A stretch of DNA of 64,000 nucleotides from Typhlomys cinereus (lineage: Eukaryota; Chordata; Mammalia; Rodentia; Platacanthomyidae): positions 928,520 to 992,519 of the forward strand of contig JALPQD010000415.1 of NCBI GenBank assembly GCA_023101885.1. The letters run 5' to 3'. The notes under the pieces were generated by a model, which did not search any database, was not told the origin of the DNA, and worked only from the letters and a program-made list of their open reading frames with translations. Positions 22,797-33,199 of this stretch are shown one piece after another (the first letter of the stretch is position 1; each line of letters begins with the position of its first letter). The translations under genes and the position numbers were made by a program.

Positions 22797-23609
22797 GTTA
22801 TCTATGTTTTGAAGATCTAAGCAGAAATATTTTTCTCCAGAACTTTTCCAGATTTTCCTCATCTTTTGAAAAAATATGAAGAAAATCTGATGCCTATGTA
22901 AACAAAAGGAACAAGGTCCACTGGTTTATTCATTCAATAAATAAACTCTAAGCAATATTCTACTGCCACAAGCCAAGGTATTTATTGTAAAGAAGAGGTA
23001 AAAGACTGATCTCTGAATTCACCAACTTCTTCCTGAAATAAGGAGACAAGAGAAGAAAGATAAAGACTCTCAAAGTGAGGAAATAATGTAATAAATGCAT
23101 CTGAGAATCGCTGAGGGAGGAGGGAGAATTCATGAAGGTGTTGGGAATCATGGCTAGGTCCAAGAATAGCAGTTGGACCAAATGTTGATCCTGTGCAATG
23201 ATGTATTTGGAAGAAACTATGGGTACAGGAAGATTTTTTTTCCCTAATTCCTGAATCCTATATTTCAGCCAGGGAATACTGGAGGGAACATGTAAAACAT
23301 CCACTAACAGTACATGACATTGCGTAAGTGAGTGCTAAATTGTGTGGAACAGCATAAAAGTGCACTAGACATTGAGAATGGAGGGGAATAAACAGAGTGT
23401 GGGGAAGTCAGGAGGAAGCTGAAGTAAAGTTTAAGGAGAAGCAGCACCTGGATAAGAGGATAAAACAGAGAGTATTATTTTCATTGAGCAATTGAAGCAA
23501 ACACAGTCCAAAGGTCTGGGTCCCCAAAGAGACTTAACTGTAAAAGTAAATGATGGAGCCAGTGTAAAAGAAAGTCCTACTGAAATTTGGGAAAAGACAT
23601 GCATAGTTT
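22797..23609. other. Unique sequence, no gene seen
   Basis: Two minus-strand frames (22,960-23,304 and 23,431-23,826) lack domains or splice context. No repeat I can name until the B1 element. Confidence 0.4.
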
Positions 23610-23718
23610 TACTAGGTGTAGTGGTGCATGCTTGTAATGTCAACACAAGGGAGGAAGAGACAGGGGGATCATGACATAGAACACCCTGCTTCAATATGAA
23701 CACATGTGAAAAAAAATA
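23610..23718 (+). repeat. B1 SINE, diverged
   Basis: ACTAGGTGTAGTGGTGCATGC, then TTGTAATGTCAACACAAGGG, AGGAAGAGACAGGGGGATCA and a terminal A run follow the 7SL-derived B1 order (GGTGTGGTGGCGCACGCC...AATCCCAGCAC...GAGGCAGAGGCAGG). It is short and mutated. Confidence 0.8.
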
Positions 23719-23889
23719 CTTCCGTAAAGAGATCCCACAGGTAGGGATAGTTCTGAGAGTGTAATGAAAGAAAAGTGTGAAGGCACAATCTATATGGCCT
23801 GTGAGGTGTTCGGTCACATGGTTCATGCAGAAGCTCAGCCCAGCAACAATGGGTCAGTCAACCACAGATCATTTGTGCATGACATCCTG

Positions 23890-23910
23890 GTGATGATGAT
23901 GATGATGATA
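23890..23910. repeat. Short (TGA)n microsatellite
   Basis: A run of TGATGATGATGATGATGATA within otherwise unique DNA. Confidence 0.8.
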
Positions 23911-24183
23911 AAAAGTCTAATTGGAGCCACAGAAATCTTGTAATACAATGTGTTCCATGTTTTTTTATGATGTTGGGGCAAACAATCCTGGTTTAAGATG
24001 TAACGTATACATTTATACAAAATTCATATAACACTTGACAGTGATAGTGATTATGCTCCTTGTTTACATATTTAGTAATTATTTTATTTTTGAGTGCACT
24101 CTTCGGACAAATAGCTTACTATAAAATAACATGCTTTGTTAAAGTGCAGCAGGCTTGAACATCTCAAGTTTACCTGAGTCTTG

Positions 24184-24262
24184 TGTGTGTATGTGTGAGT
24201 GTGTGTGTGTATGTGCATCCACAAGTGTGTGCATATGTCCGTGTTTATGTGGGTGCAAGCAT
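24184..24262. repeat. Imperfect (GT)n tract
   Basis: GT-rich with scattered ATGTG and GAGTG interruptions, probably the tail of the adjacent minus-strand SINE at 24,370-24,520. Confidence 0.8.
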
Positions 24263-24364
24263 TTGTGTTTGAACTTGGATGTGCATGCATGGATAGAAGG
24301 AGGTTATAGATAGATGTCAGATAAATTTCTTGGTTTCTTTTGACTTCGGTTTCTTTTCTTTTTT

Positions 24365-24520
24365 TTTGACTTAGATTTTTGAGACAGGTTCTCTCACTGA
24401 AACAGGGGCTCACTGATTTGGCTAGTCTGACTGGCAAATGACTCCAAAGCTTTGCCTATCTCCATATCCACCACTTGGGTTACAGATGCATATTGCCTTG
24501 CATGGCTTTTCCACAAGTAC
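24365..24520 (-). repeat. B4/RSINE1-type SINE fragment, minus strand
   Basis: TTTTTGAGACAGGTTCTCTCA, then GGGGCTCACTGATTTGGCTAG, TCTGACTGGCAAATGA and CCACTTGGGTTACAGATGCA are the complement of a B4/RSINE1-type segment (CTAGCC...GTGAGAGACC...). The GT-rich stretch to the left would be its tail. Confidence 0.5.
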
Positions 24521-25863
24521 ATAAGATATGGAGTTAATGTTTATGCTTGGGAAGTGGGTACTATACCAATTTAACATGCTCCCCAGTTCTCTGTTTAATG
24601 ATTGAATTGAGCCCACATCCCATTGATAGACCTAGAGCCTCTAGGATTATGCAAGTTTGCTGTCTTGTGTTTGCAGAAGGATGAATCACTTAATGAATGC
24701 ATTTCCCTCCTTAAGTGGTACATGACTATATAATATAATCTAAGGTTTAAAAAAGCTTAAAAATATCCTTTCTATTACATCCATTATTAGTCCGCAGTAA
24801 TTGGAAACTTTTGTGGAATTGATAACACATTGAAATAGACAGCCTGAAGTACTTTGAAAATGAGTTGAGATATTAAGGTGAATAGCTCTAGTTTATTATT
24901 TGATGGAAGCAACCATTCCTACTATGTATCTGATATTATGAAAATAAAACGCCTATGGTTTATCAACCCCTCCCTGGTTTTCAGGCAGTAAAGGTAAGAC
25001 ACACATGAAACTAACAAATAATGAAAGCCCATCTTAGATGACTGGATAAGAATACCAAATCAGAAACATGCATGTAGGAAAATTATCAGAAAAAATTTGT
25101 TGCATACGTAATGGAAGCTAACAGAGATGTATCTTTTGCAATGTCATTTCAAATGAAATTTAACAGTAGATGTTTCTTAGGCCAGAAGTATGGAAGGTAA
25201 ACTGATCAGGAAAAACAATGGATAATAGAATATCCTAGTCTCAAATGTGAATTTTATATGGAATATTTAGATATACTTGCAAGAGTAATAACAGTCTAGC
25301 TTTTCAGTACTGAAGTAAAATTTCAGTGTTTCAAACAAGAATTCACAGTTTTCTTTATTATTCTGCTGTAAAATCTGGACATCTAGAATGAGTAGGCAAA
25401 GTTACTCATCCTTAGCCCATCCTTTAAGGTAAGGTTCAATGCCTGCAAATAGTACCTTGAAAGATTTTTCCCACTACATGGAAACAATAGGAAAAGTAGC
25501 ACACAAAGACAATAGGAAAAGTAACACACAAATTCCCCATCACAACTGAAGCAGAATGGGTCTTAGAGTTGAACACAATGGAGTTCTTTGGTCTAAATTA
25601 AACAAACACTTCTATAAGATGAATGTAGTTAAAATCCCTTTCTTATTTTTAATTTTTATTTTTCTAACCTTTATAGGAATGCAACTTAAATACCATTTGG
25701 AACATCATAACAATAGTTCAAAATACTTCTAATTCAAAACCAGTCATTTTTTTCCTGTTTGTCTTATGCTTCTGAGGTCAAGCTACTTAAATACCTATCC
25801 CCAATGACTTGGAAAACAGATACTTACTGAATACTGAATTTATTCAAATAATACATATGTAAT
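24521..25863. other. AT-rich unique sequence, no gene seen
   Basis: Only a small tandem duplication stands out: a 25-bp unit around ACAATAGGAAAAGTA, repeated at 25,484 and 25,509. Confidence 0.45.
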
Positions 25864-25879
25864 AAAAATAGCAACAATG

Positions 25880-26153
25880 GGGGCTGGAGAGGTGGCTCAG
25901 GGGTTAAGCCTCTGCCTTGCAGTTCAGATCCTAGACCCCATGTATAGACGCCAGCGGAAGCGGGGGCAACCTGCGCTTCTGGTCCTAGTAGGGCGGAGCC
26001 TGTGAATCCTGAGGCAGAGTAAACAAGGAGGAAGTGGAGGCGGTCCATAGGGGTTCCCGAATTCACCTGTGGTTCTACACATACACACACATACACACGC
26101 ACGCACACATACACACACGCACACACAATTGAATAAATAATAAAAAATTTAAA
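25880..26153 (+). repeat. Young ID-headed long SINE with internal deletion
   Basis: Head GGGGCTGGAGAGGTGGCTCAG with the same body and AATTGAATAAATAATAA end as 8072 and 20,988. About 15 bp between CTTGCAG and GTTCAGATCC are missing compared with those copies, close to the pol III B box. Flanks AAAAATAGCAACAATG (25,864-25,879) and AAAAATAGCAAGAATG (26,154-26,169) form the target-site duplication. Confidence 0.92.
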
Positions 26154-26169
26154 AAAATAGCAAGAATGC

Positions 26170-26519
26170 TATGGAGCTTTCAGGATTTCATTTCTATCAA
26201 CTACTCAAATCCATTCATACAAAGGGAGTATACCTCATTGTTAGTTGATCGTGAATTTTCCTTCACACATAAACTACCAATAAGAATTTGTACACTCTGC
26301 ATTGATGAGAGATTTGTTAACTAAGGTAACACGTATTGAGTTTCTTAGCTTGACTATATTCATTCTCTGTTTCTTATGTTCTTGACTCTATGGAACACTC
26401 AAGCTTGAGATCTCCATTTCTAGAAGATGGATGCCAAGGATACTCCTAGAGGTCTCAGTTGCAGTGTGCCTCCTATGCCAACCTAGTTGTGTGCCTCCTA
26501 TGCCAGCATAGTTGTAGGC
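26170..26519. other. Unique sequence with 25-bp tandem duplication
   Basis: A 25-bp unit starting GTGTGCCTCCTATGCCA is repeated at 26,464 and 26,489. No other element recognised. Confidence 0.5.
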
Positions 26520-26984
26520 TGACTGTTGACTTTCCCATGAGGGGCAGGGATGGATCTTATCTTGTCTGGAATTCAGATCAAGGGCAGAGGTGATTTTTAC
26601 ATATTTTTTCTTATTCTTTGGAAGCCATCTAGATAGACATTAATTAGCATGTCTACAGGATGGGTTTTATCATTGTAATTGTATCACCATGTTCCTGACC
26701 TATTAGTAGCCTATTCTTTCTCCACAATGAATGGGGCCTTTAGGGAATATTAACATGTCTAAGGATTAGCATGGCTGTATGGTTAGTGGTGGTCCCACCT
26801 GTTGTTGATCTTGCACTGTAGTTTGTCTGCCACTATTGACATCATCTCTCTGTGTAATATACCCATAACACCCCTGTTTAATGGTATATAAGGAATTAGA
26901 TTCCCTAATAAATTTGATTTGGTTTTTCACTTTTGCAAGATCCCCTCTCACCGGTCTGATTCAATTCCTACTGATCCTACTCTG
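26520..26984 (+). mobile_element. Probable LTR-like block
   Basis: The right part has an LTR-like promoter/terminator layout: a TATATAAGG box at 26,885-26,893 and AATAAA at 26,907-26,912. These are followed by TTTGATTTGGTTTTTCACTTT and a C-rich CTCTCACCGGTC segment. I cannot find defined ends or a target duplication, so both the limits and the class are uncertain. It abuts the ERV1 LTR at 26,989, which may have inserted into its end. Confidence 0.45.
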
Positions 26985-26988
26985 GTAG

Positions 26989-27522
26989 TGAAAGAGTTAA
27001 TGTAGGAAAAGAAATTTTCTAGACAACAAGAAATTTCCTAGGCAAGCAAGAATGGCAAGAATGTGATGAGCTAGTCTCAGAATCAAGCTACCTCACCCCA
27101 ACCCAAGGATTCCCAAAAAAGCCAAAGGACGTGTATGTCCAGGCCAGATACTCCCTCCCACCCTGGGAATTCCAAGGAAACACACTCATCCCCAGGTTTC
27201 CGGGTAAAGCCGCGAGTACGTGCTGCTATGCTCGTCACCACCAAACCCTGCCCCATTCCCTTTGCGTCTAAACTTGCACCAATGAGTTTAAAAGTTAAGT
27301 GTATAAGCCAATTATTTGTTAACACCTCACTACCTCAGCACCTCCCTACAAAAAATTGTATAAAAAGTCTGTGCCTTTTGTGCTCACGGTCGCTTCCTTC
27401 ATTCCCGTATGGAGTGGCCCCAGCATGCTGGACAATAAAACCTCTAGCTGTTTGCATCGATCTCGTTGTCAGTGTGGTCTCCTGAATCGGGTCGCTTTCC
27501 AAGTGGGAGTTCTGTCCCAACA
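26989..27522 (+). mobile_element. Gammaretrovirus-type (ERV1) solo LTR
   Basis: The element starts TGAAAGAGTTAATG and ends TCTGTCCCAACA, with a 4-bp target duplication GTAG (26,985-26,988 and 27,523-27,526). Both features are typical of gammaretroviral LTRs. U3 has a CCAAT-like CCAATTATT at about 27,308 and a TATAAAAA box at 27,359-27,366. AATAAA at 27,434-27,439 is followed by CCTCTAGCTGTTTGCATC and a GTGTGGTCTC-like U5. No gag, pol or env sequence is attached, so only a recombined solo LTR remains. Confidence 0.85.
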
Positions 27523-27526
27523 GTAG

Positions 27527-28376
27527 TATCAAGATTGCGAGGTAAGCATGAAAATCATAGAACCCTGCACTTGACAACATTGCTTCCAAGGAACATTCAG
27601 ATTTTGCTCCTATAATCCAGTGATGGGTAACTTGCCTTCATGTGGGATTTAAAATAAGTTAAAATCCCAGGAAGAAAAACTCATGCTTGAACTTGCGAAT
27701 AAACTAAGTTTTTTTTCAAATAAAATTATTACACTTGAGATATTAGTTGTTTAAATCATTTTGAATTATTCCCATGTATGAAGTAAAGTGTGTTGATCAT
27801 GGTTTTTCAAATCTCTCATCTTCATGAGAACATCACTACTTACATGCAGGCTGGTCTCATAGAGAGTACAATTAAGCAGTAGTGAAAGATAAGTTGATTT
27901 AGGAAAGTAAATTAAGGTCATTCATGTGTGCTTAATTGATAAGTTAAGGCAACAGAGGAAAAGAGGTAGAGAGATCATGAGCAAACATAGAGTTTGTGCA
28001 CTTTAACCATGAACTTGCCGTTGACTGGAGATTTGCGATCGGCTATTTGGGAATCCATGTTTTATCACACAAATATAAAGAAAGTTACCGATGGAAAACA
28101 CAATACCATATAAAATCCTTTCTTCATAAGAAGGTAGTGACCATCAGTAGTACAAGATGTCATTTTGTCCTATAAAACATTTGAATAACATATATTAAAG
28201 CTATGCTACTTTCTTCTTTCTTGAGTAATAAAATATAGGTTTATGTTGTGCTGTTTTCTCCAAACTGAGACATTCTCTTTTTAAAGGGAGGATACTGAGC
28301 TTATAAGGCTCACAAAGCTTAAAACTTTACAAGAGTTTGAATACGTTTCCCAAGATTATACAACATATTATATAAT
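27527..28376. other. Unique AT-rich sequence, no gene seen
   Basis: No recognisable repeat, exon or RNA gene. Confidence 0.4.
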
Positions 28377-28442
28377 AGATAGAGATAGATAGATAGATAG
28401 ACAGACAGATAGAGAGATGAATAGATAGATAGATAGATGATT

Positions 28443-28490
<48 letters not shown>
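28377..28490. repeat. (GATA)n tetranucleotide microsatellite
   Basis: GATA/GACA units with some GAGA and GATGA interruptions in the left part, then a pure (GATA)n run at about 28,444-28,490. The tyrosine/leucine/serine-rich frames across it are artefacts. Confidence 0.96.
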
Positions 28491-28491
<1 letters not shown>

Positions 28492-29714
28492 AAATAAACA
28501 GTTGCTGGTAGAAAGGGAGTCCAGTGGAATGGCCATGATTTGTGCAAAAACTCTGATGATACAATATTTGTACATTAACACCATGCAAGGAAGGAAATCT
28601 TCAGTGAGTCAGCTGCCTAAATGTCATCCCTGTTTCTGTCAGAAACCCTTCGCGCTCCTGGAACTAATCTAGGTAAAATCACTGGTCGCTTGAGGTATAC
28701 TTGTGTGAGATTATTTCTTTGGCTTATAATTTTGCAGTAAAAGTCATGCAACAAGGCCATTGAACAACAAATCCTCTATGCCTTCATGAAGTGTGACTCT
28801 TCAGTACATGTGAGTCTTTAAGGTGTAGGATGAGGTAGCAGAGGATAGGGAAAATGAGGCATGATTTCATAAAAAGGAATCCACCAGTCATCATCTTTCA
28901 TTAACACTGGCTAGCTTTGAACTGATTGCCAGAGATGATTAAATCCATGAACCAAACACCAATATGATTATTTCTCTATTACTCATGTCAGTAAATGATA
29001 GCCCCAACCATCAAAATTTCATCTATGACTAAAACAAAAGATTATCAGTGCCCAGATTTTTCATATTGGGCTTAATTTACTTATTGCTTTGAGTACTTTA
29101 ATCCACTAATGGTTAAATTCTTCAAGACAGAACAGTCAGAAAATAAAGGATTTATTTTATTATACTTGTCTCTAAACTGTGATTTGGTTCATTTCTATGA
29201 GAAACTGAATATCATCTTCATATTTATCTGATAACAGTCCTTAAAAATATGTAATAACAGAAACTGAACATGTTTACATAGATGCTAAAGTTTATTTTAA
29301 TCAAGTTTATCATTTCTTTGATCTTTGGGTACAATGTGAATATTACAGAGAAGAAATAGAAGTATTAGAGGACTCAGAATATTGCATTCAAACAATATAG
29401 CATGTCCTTGAAATGAGACTGTCTTGATTGCAATTTAACATTTTCACTAAGGAAAAGTACTATTGGCAGTAAAGGTCCTACAGTGGCAGAAGTTCCAGTA
29501 AATGGTATCACAACACTACAGAGGACCATCCACTGGCTGAGTCATTCATTTATTCTTTCTAAAATGCATGCTATTCATCTCTCATAGGACATTGATATTA
29601 TTACCAACAATCTATTAGAGTTGAGATAATAATTCAATAAAACAATACATGGCTTCATAGTATAGTTTCTATTATGCATGACTCTCAGTAAATGTACATT
29701 TGAAAGTGATTTTC
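28491..29714. other. Unique AT-rich sequence, no gene seen
   Basis: No recognisable element. Confidence 0.4.
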
Positions 29715-29797
29715 AGGGCTGGGAATGGGAATGAATAACAGTACTTGCTGAGCAAATAAGAATCTCTGCATTTGATTCCCAGAATAGAAAAAAAAAT
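29715..29797 (+). repeat. ID-type SINE fragment
   Basis: CAGGGCTGGGAATGGGAATGA, ACTTGCTGAGC and CTGCATTTGATTCCCAGAA, followed by an A-rich run, match a diverged tRNA-derived ID head. Confidence 0.55.
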
Positions 29798-29924
29798 GTT
29801 TCCTTGGATATCTTATGTTCATATAAGTTCATTTAAAAAGTGAATATGTATGATTTGTGTAACATACGTAAGCTTTCGACATGATTTATACATAATGCAT
29901 TAATACATGTTATTCACCATTTTG

Positions 29925-30130
29925 ATTATTGTTGCAGCTACTGTTTCTTCTCTGTGTCTGTGAGATAATACTTTCAAGTTCCAGAGGGGCTATAGTGTCC
30001 ATTATGGCAGAAAAAGCATGTAACCTCAGAAGCTAGAGGAAGCTTAGTCACTGTAGACATGAAAACTAAGAGAGCAAGTAGCAAATGGCCAGAGAAAACT
30101 ACTAGTTATCCAACTCTAAAGCCAACCCCC
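29925..30130 (-). repeat. CAGCAA repeat, minus-strand fragment
   Basis: ATTGTTGCAGCTACTGTTTC near the left edge, then CCATTATGGCAGAAAAAGCAT and GCTTAGTCACTGTAGACATGA parallel the words in 3890-3990 (GTGGAGGCAACAC...GTCACTGCAGACATC). It is an older, partial copy without a clear AATAAA complement. Confidence 0.45.
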
Positions 30131-30491
30131 TTTCTCAAGAGAAAAAGAGATTCAGATTGAAGGAGGAAGGGAAGGAAGAAGACTAAATGAGAGGGAGAGA
30201 AGACTGTATTTGTTAACAAGTGAGATGTGTTACTTGCAAAGTTGTTATCATTTTAGTTATTATTTCGATGACATCCAACAACATTTAGAAACTTGTCATA
30301 TATGAGCATGTAATGTGGCTGTTACATTATTAGTATATGATTTGAATAAATAAACATTAAGCAGAAGAAATTCTTCTACTACCTGAGCTATCTTGATAAG
30401 TCAAAACATCATATCATCAGTTTCAATGTCTGAGAAATCTGGACACAAAACAATGATCAAACAAATGGCAAGGTGCAAGAATGTAACTTAA

Positions 30492-30505
30492 ATTAGTAAA
30501 ATATG
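30492..30505. repeat. L1 target-site duplication, left
   Basis: ATTAGTAAAATATG, identical to 36,853-36,866. A perfect 14-bp match flanking a 6.3-kb element fixes both L1 boundaries. Confidence 0.95.
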
Positions 30506-30526
30506 GCTCCCTTTCCCCACTTTGCC

Positions 30527-30845
30527 GCCTGGGACACGTGCGCGGTCCAGCCGGGACACATCAGCGACCTAGGTAAGCTCCGCCCCTGTCCACCCCCAGA
30601 ACCTCAGGCCGCCCAAGGGACCCAGCTCCTCCCACCAGCCAGCTGGACTGGAGCCGCAGGGCCAGGGAGGAGGACCCCCTGCGCCTGGGCCCGCCCCAGG
30701 CCCCCCAGGTTAAATAGCGCCCCGCCAATGCCCAGTCCTCCCTTTCTCCACGCCGCCGCCTGGGACGCCTGCGCGGTCCAGCCGGGACACAACAGCGACC
30801 TAGGTAAACTTCACCCCAGCCCACCCCCAGAACCCCAGGCCAAAT
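30527..30845 (+). promoter_or_regulatory. L1 5' UTR promoter monomers, about 1.4 units of 231 bp
   Basis: The GC-rich block starting GCCTGGGACACGTGCGCGG at 30,527 recurs as GCCTGGGACGCCTGCGCGG at 30,758, a period of 231 bp. The second unit is cut off at about 30,845, where the ORF1 leader begins. Tandem 5' monomers acting as internal promoters are known from murine L1. Here only one full and one partial unit remain. Each unit carries a GACCTAGGTAA word resembling a 5' splice site (GT at 30,573 and 30,804). Confidence 0.85.
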
Positions 30846-30905
30846 AATTCAGTTCAGTAAAAAACGCACAGAAATTGAAAGAAGATCTTAAGACTTAAAA
30901 CGACA

Positions 30906-31953
30906 ATGCCCAAGTCAAAGTGCAAATCCATGAGAAACAACACTCAAGTAAACAAATCTCCCACTGAAGGAATTAATCCCATAATGTTAGACTCCAACCA
31001 GAACAAACCCATGGAAAATGGCCAAGAAAGCCTGACCCAGGATAATGACTTTCAAAATATGATCATTACCATGTTCAATATTATGAAAGAGGAAATCCGG
31101 GAGGAATTGAATAACTGAATCAATCGCTTTGAAGAGGAACACAAAAGATACTTGGAGGAGTTGAGAAAAAGTGCAAGAAACAAAAACAGGCATAGAGCAG
31201 TTAAAGCAGACTCAAGCAGAGTTTAAAACTGAGCTAAAAGACAGTTATCTTCAACCCAGAACTCCACAGAGTCTTATCAGCAGAACTAATGAAGCAAAAA
31301 ACAGAATTTCAGACCTTGAAGATAAAGTAGGAGTATTAATCAGCTCAATGGAAGAGGTTGTTAAAGCCAAAAAGATACTTGAGAGAAATATCCAGGAGAT
31401 ATGGGACACCCTGAAAAAGTCTAACATGCGTATTCATGGAATACCAGAGCAAGAATCTCAAAATACCACCCCTGAGGAAATTTTTCAAGGAAAACTTTCC
31501 TCATCTAAAAAAAGAGAGGCCCATCCATATACAAGAGGGATTCTGCACCCCAAACAGATACGACCAAAACAGAAGCACGCCATGGCAAATAATAGTTAAA
31601 ACACTCCACATTCAAGATAAAGAACTGGTGTTGAGAGCTTCAAGGGAGAAAAAACAAGTCACTTTTAAAGGTAAACCTATTAAAATGACAAATGACTTCT
31701 CAGTCGAAACAGTAAAAGAAAGAAGAGCTTGGAGAGACATACTTCAAGTATTGAATTAGCAAAAATGTCAACCCAGGCTGATTTACCCTGCAAAACTATC
31801 AGTCATGATCGAGGGAGAAAGAAATATCTTCCAGCACAAAGACAAGTTGAAGGGATAATGTCCACCAAACCAGGCCTTCAAAAAATGCTAGAAATGATAC
31901 TCAAGCTTGAAGAAAAAAACAGGCATATCTGGGAGAACAGAAGGGAAGTATAA
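30906..31953 (+). pseudogene. L1 ORF1 pseudogene (nucleic-acid chaperone)
   Basis: ORF1p of L1 is a trimeric RNA-binding chaperone that packages L1 RNA. The first ATG at 30,906 opens a polar N-terminal segment of 70 codons, ending at an in-frame TGA (31,116-31,118). Beyond it a coiled-coil-like stretch (NEAKNRISDLEDKVG, about 31,290-31,335) and the RNA-binding/C-terminal segment (REKKQVTFKGKPIKM, near 31,650) lie in shifted frames. I see frame changes near 31,170, 31,485 and 31,845, and a TAG at 31,757-31,759. The total span of about 349 codons is close to the mouse protein length, so little sequence is missing; the gene is inactivated by small lesions. Confidence 0.9.
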
Positions 31954-32002
31954 CACCATTAAAAGTGAAGCAATATACTTAAAAAACTACTAAACATAAT
32001 AA

Positions 32003-32836
32003 ATGTTTGGAATTAAAAATAGTTTCTCCATTATAACACTAAATGTTAATGGAATTAACTCACCGATCAAGAGACACAGATTATAAACTTGTATTAAAAA
32101 TCACAATCCATCAATCTGCTGCCTGCAGGAAACCCATCTCACCACAAAAGATAGGCATGCCCTAAAAATAAAAGGCTGGTCAACAATTCTACAAGCTAAT
32201 GGAAGTAGAAAACAGGCAGGGGAAGCCATTACGCTATCGGACAAAGTGGACTTGAAACCAAAGAAAATCATAAGAGACACGGATGGATACTACATTTTAG
32301 TCACAGGTACAATTCACCAGGAAGACTTCACAATACTGAACATATATGCACCCAACACGGCCCCTCCCACATTCATTAAACAAACCCTACAACTCATAAA
32401 GCGAGAAATCAATCCCAAAATGATAATTCTGGGGGATTTCAATACCGCCCTCTCAACATGGGATAGATATACAGGTAAAAAACTTAACAGAGACACTTTG
32501 GAGCTTAACCAAACCCTTACTGAAATGGACCTTACAGATCTCTATCATACTTTTCATCCACGCACCAAAGAATACACATTTTTTTCAGCAGCACATGGAA
32601 CTTTCTCCAAAATAGATCACATATTGGGCCACAAAATGAATTTACACATATACAGGAAAGTTGAAATTCTAGCTTGCACCTTATTAGACCACCACGGCTT
32701 AAAGCTTTACATCCACAACACAACAAGCAACAGAAAATACACTAACTCCTGGAAACTTAACACTATGATGGTGAATGAGAACTGGATTCAGGAAGAAATT
32801 GAAAAGGAAATTCAAGATTTCCTGAAAGTGAAATAA
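32003..32836 (+). other. L1 ORF2 endonuclease domain remnant
   Basis: APE-type endonuclease motifs remain readable in one frame: LNVNG near 32,040, QETH near 32,128, GDFN near 32,432, the SKIDH block near 32,607 and DHHGL near 32,689. These hold the catalytic Asn, Glu, Asp and His positions known for L1 endonuclease. A single premature TAA at 32,084 interrupts the N-terminus. Confidence 0.85.
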
Positions 32837-33199
32837 TGAAAATACAACTTACCAAAATCTCTGGGACACAATGAAAGCTGTCCTAAGAGGTAAGTTCATA
32901 GCTCTTAATAGATACATCAAAAAAATGGAAACATCAGAAATAAATAAATTAACAATGCAGCTTAAAGCTTTAGAGACACTAGAGCAATCTGATCCCAAAA
33001 GCAGTAGAAGGGAGGAGATTAGCAAAATAAGGGGAGAAATATCTGAAATCGAGATTAGGAAAACGATAGAGAAAATCAACCAGTCAAAAATCTGGTTCTT
33101 TGAAAAAATCAATAAGATTGATACACCCCTAGCTAAATTAACTAAAAGCGAGAGAGAAAACCCAAATTAACAAAATTAGAAATGAACATGGAGTTTCAC

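Noticed and set aside
28377..28490. CRISPR-like regular repetition in the GATA region
   Set aside because: Simple tetranucleotide repeat with no spacers; eukaryotic context.
30503..30847. Pro-rich 114-codon frame and its minus-strand partners
   Set aside because: GC-rich L1 promoter monomers with few stop codons; the L1 structure explains the region.
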